Origin: Bradyrhizobium sp. CB1015
GTDB lineage: Bacteria > Pseudomonadota > Alphaproteobacteria > Rhizobiales > Xanthobacteraceae
NCBI RefSeq assembly: GCF_025200925.1
Contig: NZ_CP104174.1
Coordinates: forward strand, 7,626,001-7,690,000
Direction: 5' to 3'
DNA: 64,000 nucleotides
The notes beneath the pieces are model-generated. The model searched no databases. It was given only the letters and a program-made list of their open reading frames with translations, and had not been told where the DNA came from. Below are positions 1 to 7,071 of this stretch, piece after piece. A program made the translations under genes and the position numbers. The first letter of the stretch is position 1. Each line of letters starts with the position of its first letter.

Positions 1-1
1 T

Positions 2-529
2 CCCGCCTTCTACACTGAGAGTACCGGCCGGCCGCTGCCGCGCACCGGCGCCAAGCATGCGACGATCGCGCCTTACGGCCCTTTCCGGGTCGGCGACGGC
101 AACACCATCTTCTTCGGTATCCAGAACGACCGGGAATGGCGGTCGCTGTGCCGCATCGTGCTCGGCGATGCCGCACTTGCCGACGACCTGCGCTTCCGCA
201 CCAATCCGCTGCGCATGCAGAACCGCGACGAGCTGCAGGCGCATATCGAGCAGCGCTTTGCATCCATGACCAGCGAGGAGGTGCTGCGGCTGCTGGACGA
301 AGCCGCGATCGCCAACGCGCATCTGAATTCGGTCGAGGCTTTCTTAGCTCATGAGCAGCTTCATGCCCGCGCGCGGGTGAGAAGCGTGGGATCGCCGTGC
401 GGAGAGGTGATGAGCTTCCTGCCCGCGCTCACGATTCCCGGCGTGACGCCGCGGATGGATCCGGTGCCTGACGTCGGCGAGCATAACGAGGCGATCCTCG
501 GCGAACTCGGCCTCGTTAAGGGAACGTGA
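2..529 (+). CDS. CaiB/BaiF (family III) CoA-transferase, C-terminal part
   Basis: The reading frame is open from the window edge to the TGA at 527-529, so only the last ~175 residues are visible. They contain the family III signature of this region: an H-A-T-I-A-P-Y-G-P-F stretch, a GIQNDREW segment and a C-terminal P-x-P-D-V-G-E-H-N relative, followed by an ILGELG end as in CaiB/BaiF proteins. Known members move CoA between acyl donors and carboxylic acid acceptors. The stop overlaps the GTG start of the CitE-like gene by four bases, indicating translational coupling and a joint role in acyl-CoA or malyl/citramalyl-CoA chemistry (inferred). The substrate cannot be told from this fragment. 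Confidence 0.85.
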   Translation, partial: PAFYTESTGRPLPRTGAKHATIAPYGPFRVGDGNTIFFGIQNDREWRSLCRIVLGDAALADDLRFRTNPLRMQNRDELQAHIEQRFASMTSEEVLRLLDEAAIANAHLNSVEAFLAHEQLHARARVRSVGSPCGEVMSFLPALTIPGVTPRMDPVPDVGEHNEAILGELGLVKGT

Positions 530-1455
530 GAATGGTCTCGCTCCGGCCGACGCGGGCCTATCTCGCCGTTCCCGCCCATCGCGCCCGTGTCGTTGCCAAG
601 GCGGCGGCATCATTGGCGGACGCGGTGTTCATGGACCTCGAAGACGCCGTGCCGGCAGGCCAGAAGGGCGTTGCGCTGCAGGAAGCCGTCCGCGCGCTGT
701 CCTCGCTCGACTGGAGCAACAAGCACGTCGCAATCAGGCTCAATGCCAATGGCAGCCCGTTCATTGCGGAGGAGATCCGCACCCTGGCGGCCCTGCCCCG
801 GCTGGATGCCTTGATCGTGCCGAAGGCGGAGCGGGTGAGCGACATCGTCGCCATCGCCGATCGCTTCCGTGCAGCCGCGCCCGATCGCGCCGCGCCTGTT
901 ACGCTCGAGCTGCTGATCGAGACCGCGCTCGGTCTCGTCAATGTCGACGCGCTCGCCGCCTGCCACGACAGCGTGGCCGCGCTGCATCTCGGCGTCGGCG
1001 ACCTCGCAGCCTCGCTGGGCGCCCGCACCTCCGACATCGGCATCTCGCCGGACGGCTATCGCCACGTCGGCTCCGCGCAGAGCGGCTACGCCGCCGCGCC
1101 GCTCGACCTGTTCGCCTATCCCATGATGCGCCTGCTGGTCGCCGCGCGCGCCTTCGGCCTGCGCGCCATCGATGGCCCCTGCGGCGCATTCCGCGATGCC
1201 AGGCTGACTGAGGCCAGCGCGCAAAAGGCCGCGGCGATGGGCTTTGACGGCAAGCAGGTGATCCATCCCGACCAGATCGAGGTGACGCTGCGCGCGTTCA
1301 CGCCGTCAGCCGAGGAGCTGGCCCAGGCGCGGCGGATCGTCGAAGCGATGGAGCAGGCCGAGGCGCAGGGCCAGGGCGCGGCGACGCTGGACGGCAAGAT
1401 GATCGACTATGCCAACGTGCGCATGGCGCGCCGGATCATCGGGCTGGGGTCGTAG
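526..1455 (+). CDS. CitE-like HpcH/HpaI aldolase/citrate lyase family protein
   Basis: This is a 309-residue TIM-barrel lyase of the CitE/malyl-CoA lyase group, usual length for the family. Visible hallmarks are the N-terminal R-A-Y-L-A-V-P segment, the DLEDAV motif near residue 37, the RLNANG strand, the IVPKAE segment, the metal-ligand LELLIET glutamate near residue 130 and the C-terminal GKQVIHPDQI motif. Members cleave or form C-C bonds in (S)-malyl-CoA, citramalyl-CoA or citryl groups with Mg2+. The GTG at 526 overlaps the upstream stop (GTGA); an ATG at 532 is an alternative start. Coupling with a CoA-transferase suggests the pair activates and cleaves a dicarboxylic or hydroxy acid; the actual substrate is not known. 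Confidence 0.85.
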   Translation: MRMVSLRPTRAYLAVPAHRARVVAKAAASLADAVFMDLEDAVPAGQKGVALQEAVRALSSLDWSNKHVAIRLNANGSPFIAEEIRTLAALPRLDALIVPKAERVSDIVAIADRFRAAAPDRAAPVTLELLIETALGLVNVDALAACHDSVAALHLGVGDLAASLGARTSDIGISPDGYRHVGSAQSGYAAAPLDLFAYPMMRLLVAARAFGLRAIDGPCGAFRDARLTEASAQKAAAMGFDGKQVIHPDQIEVTLRAFTPSAEELAQARRIVEAMEQAEAQGQGAATLDGKMIDYANVRMARRIIGLGS

Positions 1456-1485
1456 CGGCGTTGGGGTTGAGTCCCCCTGCGGCGC

Positions 1486-1615
1486 ATCCTTCGAGACGCC
1501 CGCTTCGCGGGCCCTCAGGATGAGGATGGCGTGCGCGGCGGCAGTTTCGACGGGCACCAATGCCGTTGAGCCTCATCCCGAGGAGGCTGCGAAGCAGCCG
1601 TCTCGAAGGACGAGG
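1486..1615. repeat. Palindromic intergenic repeat, core related to the 211-bp MITE-like element
   Basis: The stretch begins with ATCCTTCGAGACGC and ends with its near-inverse GTCTCGAAGGACGAGG; internal CCTCAGGATGAGG and CCTCATCCCGAGG arms are also inverted. The same core appears inside the elements at 21365-21575 and 38796-39006, but the CAGGGCTATCGCAT ends are missing here. Confidence 0.8.
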
Positions 1616-1616
1616 C

Positions 1617-1787
1617 CTAGGCAGCCCAGTCCATGATCGCGTCGATGAAGGTCTGAGCCTGGCGGATCGCGTCGAGCCTCGTCGCACAGACACCGACCGA
1701 CACTGTTCGGCCCTTTCCGACAGTCCACTTCCAACCAGCCGGGTAGCTCATCTCAACGACCGAGAAGCTTACGCCGCGATGTTCCAC
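1617..1787 (-). CDS. Small conserved-looking hypothetical protein, 56 aa
   Basis: A short frame starts at a GTG (1787) preceded six bases upstream by a strong GGAGG and ends with TAG at 1617-1619. The product begins VEHRGVSFSVVEM and contains a P-A-G-W-K-W-T-V segment, a short G-K-G-R-T turn and a final helix ending I-M-D-W-A-A. It has the look of a compact single-domain beta-beta-alpha protein; I recall similar tiny proteins in Bradyrhizobium genomes, but no function is known to me. The stop lies directly against the palindromic repeat. The good ribosome-binding site and non-random composition are the reason for calling it. Confidence 0.6.
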   Translation of the reverse strand: MEHRGVSFSVVEMSYPAGWKWTVGKGRTVSVGVCATRLDAIRQAQTFIDAIMDWAA

Positions 1788-2028
1788 GGAGAACCTCCGC
1801 TAACATGTTGCCGTGTCTGAAAAGGCTACTCCAAATGGCGAATTTGTCCAGCCGAACGCGAGGCCCACAATTCGCTCGCGCGGCTTGGATATAAGCGTTC
1901 AGGAGAGCGCATGGAGACTTTCCGGGAAACTCAAGCGGCTCGCATAGTACTGCGCGGGGTTACGGTGACAGGGGTTGCGGTGACAACATCGATGTCGCCC
2001 GATGCTGTGGCACTGTCACCGTAATACG

Positions 2029-2112
2029 GTGTCCGGCGCAGTGGCGCTGGGGACGCTGCTGGCGGCGGTGACGTTGCCGGTGGTGGTGTGGGTCGTGGCG
2101 AGAGGGAGGTAG
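2029..2112 (+). pseudogene. Possible remnant of the C-terminus of a membrane transporter (AEC-like)
   Basis: Reading from GTG 2029 to TAG 2110-2112 gives a single hydrophobic helix (V-A-L-G-T-L-L-A-A-V-T-L-P-V-V-V-W-V) with a basic tail. It resembles the final helix of auxin-efflux-carrier family transporters. No coherent upstream frame exists, so this is at most a leftover. The rest of the 1788-2191 gap shows only an inverted pair TTACGGTGACAG (1960-1971) and CTGTCACCGTAA (2013-2024) and the GGGAGGGG ribosome-binding site of the next gene. Confidence 0.3.
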
Positions 2113-2191
2113 GACAGCACGGTTCCAATCATTTTGCCTTTGCACGCAAAGGTCGCTAGGCTGCCCCGATACACATTACAGGGAGGGGCAC

Positions 2192-2596
2192 ATGGCACAG
2201 CGCGAAGAGATGCTTGCATTGATCAGGACCGCCTACGCCGCGCGCGGCAAGGGCGACATCGAGGGCTTGGTGACGGCTTTTCATCCCGAGGGCCACTTCA
2301 CCTTGACGGGCGATAAGAGCGCGCTCGAACTGACGGGGCGCATGGAGGGCCACCCGACCCTGCGCGCGGCTTTCACTCAGTTCACTGACACCTTCGGCTT
2401 CGAAAGCCGCGAGATCCTGGCTGAGCTGGTCGACGGAGATCGCGTCGCAGTCCATTCCCGGGTTCTCGTTCGATACAATCCGAGCGGAAAGACTTTCAGC
2501 ACCGAAATCCTGGACCTGTTCAGATTTCAGGATGGCAAGATCGCCGAGCTGATCGAGTTTGCGGATACCGCGCAGATCAAGGCGGTGATCTCCTGA
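2192..2596 (+). CDS. SnoaL-like / NTF2-fold protein
   Basis: The 134-residue product has the size and pattern of the NTF2/SnoaL/ketosteroid-isomerase fold: an N-terminal helix pair ending in a G-D-I-E-G-L turn, an H-P-E-G-H-F strand, an R-x-A-F-T-Q-F helix and a final F-R-F-Q-D-G-K-I-A-E-L-I-E-F beta hairpin. Proteins of this fold are isomerases, hydrolases or ligand binders; catalytic residues are not conserved enough here to name a reaction. A strong GGGAGGGG site precedes the ATG. It stands alone, ahead of the toxin-antitoxin-like region. Two more NTF2-fold genes occur at 49.8 and 50.4 kb. Confidence 0.75.
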   Translation: MAQREEMLALIRTAYAARGKGDIEGLVTAFHPEGHFTLTGDKSALELTGRMEGHPTLRAAFTQFTDTFGFESREILAELVDGDRVAVHSRVLVRYNPSGKTFSTEILDLFRFQDGKIAELIEFADTAQIKAVIS

Positions 2597-2751
2597 CGCG
2601 CGATAGCATAGGGTTGGAGCCTCCTCTCGCGCGAAGGCGCTGCCGAAGAGTGGCCAGATCGACAAATGATAGCGAAGGGCGCACGATGGGCCGTGTAATA
2701 AATCGGATGCCGCCCCATTGATCGAGCGCAGGGCTCGTGCAAAGTCAGTGC

Positions 2752-3951
2752 ATGCCAAGAGTGAACCCAGAAATTTTGACTTGGGCGCGAGAAACCGCAG
2801 GGCTTTCCCTGGCGGACGCCGTTCAACGCCTAGGCATAAACGAGGCGCGAGGGATCGCTGCGGTCGACCGTCTGGCCTCAATCGAAGCTGGCGAAAGGGA
2901 GCCTAGCCGAAGCCTGCTGGTCAGGATGGCCAAACAGTACAGGCGGCCGCTCGTCACATTCTACATGAGCGCTCCTCCGAGGAAAGGCGATCGTGGCGAA
3001 GATTTCCGAAATCTTCCGGATCGCCTCCGAGACACACATGGCTTGGTGGACGCATTGGTGCGCGACATAGGCGCCAGGCAAAATACAGTCCGCGCCGTTC
3101 TGGCGGATGAGGAAGAAGCAGAGCCTTTGCCGTTCGTTGCGTCAATGAGCATGCGCGACGGAGTTGGCGCAGTGTTGTCTTCAATTCGGCGCACAATCAA
3201 ACTGGACTTGGCTGAGTTTCGGGCCCAAGCGTCCCCGGAGAGCGCATTCGCTTTGCTGCGTTCGCGAGTCGAGGCGGCCGGCGTCTTCGTCCTTCTCATT
3301 GGCAACCTTGGCAGCCATCACACTGCGATCGACGTGGAAACCTTCCGCGGATTTGCTCTGTCCGACAACATTGCACCGTTTGTTGTTTTAAACGACCAAG
3401 ACGCTCGATCCGCGTGGTCGTTCACTTTAGTGCATGAATTGGCGCACCTGTGGCTTGGGGCTACTGGCGTCAGCGGCGGTTTTGCAGAGGCGCAGATAGA
3501 AACATTCTGCAATGATGTGGCCAGTGGTTTTCTCTTGCCTGCGAATGAGCTGGCCTTAGTCCAGGTCGACCGAAAGACTGATGACGATACCGCCGCAAAG
3601 CGCATCGGTGACTTTGCGCGGGAGCGTCATCTGAGCGCGTCGATGGTGGCCTACAACCTCTTTCGGGCAGACATCATAACGGAGGCAACGTGGCGGACCG
3701 TGTCGGCGTTGTTTCTCGCACAGTGGCGGAAAAGTCGGGACGCTCAGCGCGAGCGACAAAATGATAGCACCGGACCCGACTACTACGTGGTTCGCCGGCA
3801 TCGACTAGGTTCGGCATTGCTCAACTTCGTGTCGCGCAATATGAGCGATGGAGCGCTGACCCCAACAAAAGCCGGCCAGGTCCTTGGAGTTAAACCGAGG
3901 AGCGTTGCTCCCTTGCTGAATGTGGCTGGCCTTCCAGGTCGCGCGGCGTAG
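2752..3951 (+). CDS. XRE-type HTH / ImmA-IrrE family metallopeptidase (antitoxin-like)
   Basis: The ~399-residue protein has an N-terminal XRE helix-turn-helix (about residues 5-60, W-A-R-E-T-A-G-L-S-L-A-D-A) and a zincin domain with VHELAHLWLG: H228, E229 and H232 of the HExxH motif, followed by an E-x-x-C-N-D-V-A segment typical of ImmA/IrrE (DUF955) proteins. Such proteins cleave or bind repressors; this HTH-ImmA architecture is commonly followed by a DUF4411 PIN-like gene, and the pair is regarded as a toxin-antitoxin module. Here a DUF4411 gene starts nine bases after the stop. ATG 2752 fits the domain start; a GTG at 2737 is possible. The frame is intact although its partner is broken. 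Confidence 0.85.
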   Translation: MPRVNPEILTWARETAGLSLADAVQRLGINEARGIAAVDRLASIEAGEREPSRSLLVRMAKQYRRPLVTFYMSAPPRKGDRGEDFRNLPDRLRDTHGLVDALVRDIGARQNTVRAVLADEEEAEPLPFVASMSMRDGVGAVLSSIRRTIKLDLAEFRAQASPESAFALLRSRVEAAGVFVLLIGNLGSHHTAIDVETFRGFALSDNIAPFVVLNDQDARSAWSFTLVHELAHLWLGATGVSGGFAEAQIETFCNDVASGFLLPANELALVQVDRKTDDDTAAKRIGDFARERHLSASMVAYNLFRADIITEATWRTVSALFLAQWRKSRDAQRERQNDSTGPDYYVVRRHRLGSALLNFVSRNMSDGALTPTKAGQVLGVKPRSVAPLLNVAGLPGRAA

Positions 3952-4352
3952 GGACCAAGAATGCTCTACCTGCTGGACGCCAACGTACTGATTACCGCCC
4001 ACAACCTATACTATCCCGTCGATGGCGTACCAGAGTTTTGGGCTTGGATCGCGCACAAGGGCACCATCGGCGAACTCAAAATGCCGCAAACAGGCGCTGC
4101 TCTTCGACGAGGAAGCCGATCCAGCGCTCGTGGCGCGCGTTATCAACGAAGGGTATGCGGCAGATTTGACAGACGACGAGATTCTTCAAATTGGCCGCGA
4201 TCCATTCCTAATCGCCTACGCCTTGGCCTCACCGGCCGAACGGTGCGTGGTAACGACGGAGGTCTCCTCACTGAGAAAGCAGCGTCAGAACCGGCGGATA
4301 CCCGACGTCTGCAGCACCATGGGCGTGTCGTGCTGCCATACGTTCGCGATGA

Positions 4353-5309
4353 CTAGGTGTGGAGCCTCAAGAGGTTGTCCTCGGTTAGACCGAGCCTGCT
4401 GATCGGCGTTTGAGATCTTATCCCGCCGTGGGGGCGATGCCAGTTGTATCGATGGAGCCAACGGGGCAACTCCTCTGCGCGGCGGTCGGAGGTGGGATAG
4501 GCTTGCGCATAGGCCCACTCCCTGAGCGCGGTCTGGATGAAGCGTTCGGCCTTGCCATTGGTTTTGGGCGTATAAGGCCTGGTTCGCTTGTGCTTGAGGC
4601 CGAGCTCCTGGCAGGCGTCGCGGAAGTCGAAGGCTTTGTAACAACTGCCGTTATCGGTCATGACCCGGGTGACGGTGACGCCGAGGCCTTTGTAATAATC
4701 AATGGCCGCTTTGAGGAAGGCTACGGCGCTCTCGGCTTTTTCATCGGGCAAGATCTGGGAGAAGGCGACGCGGGAGTGATCGTCAATGCAGACGTGGACG
4801 AATTCCCAGCCGACCCTTCGGTTGTTGCTCTGACCGGTGCGATCGCCGGTGATGCGGTGGCCGATCTTGTCGAAGCGGCCGAGCTTTTTGATGTCGATGT
4901 GGATCATCTCGCCCGGCGTTTCGCGCTCATAGCGGCGCACCGGCTCGGCCGGCTCCAGGTCGCGTATCCGGTTCAGTCCCAAACGACGCAGAATGCGGCT
5001 CACAGTGGCCGTCGATATCTTGAGTTCGACCGCGATCTGCTTGCCGGTGTGGCGCTGGCGCCGCAAGACCTCAACAGCGGTGCATGTGGCAGGCTCTGTT
5101 TGGCTCGGCAGTGAATGAGGTCGTGACGAGCGGTCGCGCAAGCCATCAACGCCTTCCATGCGGAAACGGCCGACCCATTTGGCAACCGTTTTCGGCGTCG
5201 TATTGAACTGGCGCGCCGCGGCTGCTTTGGACAGGCCGAAATCCACGACGGCACGAACCATCGCCTCTCGACCTTTCGGTGTCAGGGGAGCATTCTTGTG
5301 GGTGTCCAT
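4353..5309 (-). CDS. IS481-family transposase
   Basis: The 318-residue protein starts MDTHKNAPLTPKGRE and has an N-terminal HTH (S-K-A-A-A-A-R-Q-F-N-T-T-P-K-T-V-A-K-W), a second HTH (V-S-R-I-L-R-R-L-G-L-N-R) and an rve integrase core with the DDE residues in H-I-D-I-K-K-L, MTDNGSCY and NGKAERF. A GGAGAA sequence precedes ATG 5309; the frame is open further upstream to 5447, outside the IS, so the inner start is preferred. The stop codon TAG (4355-4353) is not in the element: it is supplied by the ACTAGG target duplication. The frame is otherwise intact, so the enzyme may be active. Confidence 0.93.
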   Translation of the reverse strand: MDTHKNAPLTPKGREAMVRAVVDFGLSKAAAARQFNTTPKTVAKWVGRFRMEGVDGLRDRSSRPHSLPSQTEPATCTAVEVLRRQRHTGKQIAVELKISTATVSRILRRLGLNRIRDLEPAEPVRRYERETPGEMIHIDIKKLGRFDKIGHRITGDRTGQSNNRRVGWEFVHVCIDDHSRVAFSQILPDEKAESAVAFLKAAIDYYKGLGVTVTRVMTDNGSCYKAFDFRDACQELGLKHKRTRPYTPKTNGKAERFIQTALREWAYAQAYPTSDRRAEELPRWLHRYNWHRPHGGIRSQTPISRLGLTEDNLLRLHT

Positions 5310-5391
5310 TCGGTTCTCCGCGAATCGCTGTGGTTTGGCGACTTCAGAGTTCCCGGTCAGGGCCGAATGGACAACCTCCTGAAAGACCACA
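4358..5391 (-). mobile_element. IS481-family insertion sequence with 6-bp target duplication
   Basis: The element is 1034 bp. Its ends are imperfect inverted repeats: TGTGG-AGCCTCAAGAGGTTGTCC on the left and, read inward, TGTGGTCTTTCAGGAGGTTGTCC on the right. Both sides carry ACTAGG (4352-4357 and 5392-5397), containing the CTAG core known as the target of several IS481-family elements. It contains one transposase gene on the minus strand and sits in the last codons of the DUF4411 gene. The intact duplication and intact transposase suggest a recent insertion. Confidence 0.92.
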
Positions 5392-5560
5392 ACTAGGGCG
5401 CTCGGTTTCAAAACAGGTTGGGCACCTTGAAACTGAACGGGGGACAATTGGCCAGCGCTTCACGCGGCGTTGCCTTAGAGGATTCCCGTCGCCCCGACCG
5501 ACGATCCCTTGGGACCTTCGGGCTCGACCGAAGCATCGCTGACAATGATACCGGCTGCGC

Positions 5561-5637
5561 TGGTACAGTTGGGTGGGCTCGAACCACCGACCTCCTGTTC
5601 CACAGACAGGCGCTCTAACCAACTGAGCTACAACTGC
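5561..5637 (-). tRNA. tRNA-His (GUG anticodon)
   Basis: Read on the minus strand, 77 bases fold as a cloverleaf: acceptor GCAGTTG/CAACTGT (one G-U), D arm with AGCTCAGTTGGTTAGAGC, anticodon stem CCTGT/ACAGG around loop CTGTGGA (anticodon GTG), T arm with GGTTCGAGC, and an encoded CCA. The discriminator base is A73 and the base before position 1 is T, so the usual histidine G-1:C73 pair is absent, a feature known from a subset of alphaproteobacteria. Confidence 0.95.
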
Positions 5638-5927
5638 ATCCTTGCGAGCCGCGCCTTGGGGCGCCTTGAAAAGGCCGGTCACCGAGGGGGCTGGACGGGG
5701 CGGAAACTAGGTGCAACGGCCCGGTTTGGCAAGGCCGCAATGGGGTGAAAAACCGGCGGAAATCACCCTCGGTGCGAGGAAATCGGGTGGGGTGGCCGGC
5801 ATCGAGGTGTTGCGCTGCCTCTACCACCTTTGGCGGCACTCCCCGGGGGGAAAGAGCCCTCACCCGTCGCCCTGCGATGCTTCGCATCGCCTGGCGCCGG
5901 CCTCTCCCGCGCGCGGGAGAGGCGAAG

Positions 5928-5957
5928 AAAAAACCCGGGCCTTTCGGGCCCGGGTTT
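5928..5957 (-). terminator. Rho-independent terminator of the phasin gene
   Basis: On the minus strand AAACCCGGGCCC, loop GAAA, GGCCCGGGTTTTTT forms a strong hairpin ending in a T-run, 25 bases after the phasin stop. The remaining gap 5638-5927 between it and tRNA-His holds only low-complexity sequence and a CTCTCCCGCGCGCGGGAGAG palindrome (5902-5921). Confidence 0.93.
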
Positions 5958-5982
5958 CGCTGGCTCAAACCGGCCGCTCCGC

Positions 5983-6417
5983 TCAGGCGGCGGGCTGGTA
6001 GTACTTCGAGGCGCTGGCCTTGATCGGCTCGGCGGTCTCGGCGGCGACGCGCTGGGTGAGCTCGACCAGCTCCTTGGCTTGGGCCTGGAAGGTCTCGAAC
6101 TGCTTGCGGGTGTGGCCGGTCCACAGCTCCAGCGCTTCCGACGGCGACTTGGCGCCGAACAGCTGCTGGGCGAAGTCGAGCTGGGCGCTGGAATTGGCCT
6201 TCATGAACTCGACCAGCTTGGCAGTGTACTCGCTCGCGCCCTTGGAGGCGGAGGTGAAGACGGCCTCGACGGTGCCGTTGTGGGTCTCGGCGGCGTCCTT
6301 GAACTTGGCGTAGTTCTCGCGGGCCTGCGACACGCCCTTCTCGGCGAACGCACGCATCTGCTCGGGAACCTCGAACGGGATGATCGAGGCAGAAAACGGA
6401 TCAGTCGCACCTGTCAT
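5983..6417 (-). CDS. Phasin family protein
   Basis: The 144-residue, Ala/Glu/Lys-rich, almost wholly helical protein has the phasin pattern: an F-E-V-P-E-Q-M-R-A-F-A-E-K segment, V-S-Q-A-R-E-N-Y-A-K-F-K, a central E-F-M-K-A-N-S-S-A-Q-L-D-F-A-Q-Q-L helix and a C-terminal helix ending K-Y-Y-Q-P-A-A. Phasins coat polyhydroxyalkanoate granules in the cytoplasm and control their number and size. There is no signal peptide. It is monocistronic, with a clear terminator. About 165-175 bases upstream of the start, TTGTGCATCGCAACG (6580-6594) is a TGC/GCA dyad of the kind bound by PhaR-type regulators, but this is only a suggestion. Confidence 0.9.
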   Translation of the reverse strand: MTGATDPFSASIIPFEVPEQMRAFAEKGVSQARENYAKFKDAAETHNGTVEAVFTSASKGASEYTAKLVEFMKANSSAQLDFAQQLFGAKSPSEALELWTGHTRKQFETFQAQAKELVELTQRVAAETAEPIKASASKYYQPAA

Positions 6418-6690
6418 GTTGGTCCCTCACGCTAAAGAAAAAATGGAGTGAGCCTTCTGGCGCGCCCGCCGGCCCCGACCATGGGCCCCTCGCATTGAGC
6501 GGGAACGAAGACTGGAAACGCGAAACAATTCGAGATGGCTCGCCCAGCGCCACAACTATGGCTGCCTATCATGTCAACATTGTGCATCGCAACGCGGCAG
6601 AGACGTGCGATGCGAAATTTAATCCAGATGAGGGGTGAGGTTCCGCAGCGGGAGCCACGGGTTGAGGGCTGGAAGCGGCGGCTTTCTTAC

Positions 6691-6846
6691 CCTCCCCTGG
6701 AGGGGGGAGGGTCGATCGCGCGCAGCGCGAGCGGGGTGGGGTGATCTCTCCCCGCGGGGACCGCCTGTGGGGAGAGACTGTCACCCCACCTCGGTTCGCT
6801 CTCCGCTGCGCTGCGTGCGAACCGATCCTCCCCCTCCAGGGGAGGA
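6691..6846. repeat. Palindromic repeat, family B (CCCTCCCCTGGAGG type)
   Basis: The ends CCTCCCCTGGAGGGGGGAGG and CCTCCCCCTCCAGGGGAGG are inverted; inner arms carry GGGTGGGGTGATCTCTCC and its partial inverse. The same element occurs at 21349-21724 (split by a MITE) and 58296-58434. It occupies the middle of the 6418-7071 gap; I see no gene in the rest of that gap. Confidence 0.85.
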
Positions 6847-7071
6847 TGGGCACCGCGGATGCCGCAAGGTGCATCTCCTCGCAAGCCGGCCTGGTGACGC
6901 GAATCCCTTGGATGCAACATCGGCTCGGCTTGCGGGGGTGGCGGGATTAAGGTTATCGCCGCTTGGGGGGCGCTTGCGGGCTTTGGGCCGTGGACCTGGT
7001 CGCGCCTTCCGGGCGATACTAACCCTTTCTTAAGGCTGTCATTCCCGGCAGCCGCCACACCTGATGCGTGA

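Larger units (their letters stand above)
3961..5430 (+). pseudogene. DUF4411 (PIN-like) toxin gene, deleted, frameshifted and IS-interrupted
   Basis: The start encodes M-L-Y-L-L-D-A-N-V-L-I-T-A, the first acidic strand of DUF4411 PIN-like proteins, and runs in frame 1 to K-M-P (~4089). The rest of the family pattern resumes in frame 2 (A-L-L-F-D-E-E-A-D, then D-D-E-I-L-Q-I-G-R-D-P-F-L-I-A-Y, then VVTTEVSSLRKQRQNRR-I-P-D-V-C). About 25 residues plus a frame are missing at ~4083-4095, where family members have a glutamate-rich helix. The last ten codons are split off by the IS481 element: joining ACTAGG 4352-4357 to 5398 restores the frame to a TGA at 5428-5430 with an F-K-T-G-W end. The gene cannot make a normal toxin. 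Confidence 0.8.

Noticed and set aside
4410..5114. Long plus-strand frame across the IS481 element
   Set aside because: It is the antisense shadow of the transposase; the minus strand has HTH and DDE motifs and a ribosome-binding site.
2600..5637. Genomic island integrated at tRNA-His
   Set aside because: The location fits, but no integrase and no duplicated tRNA 3' end could be found by eye.
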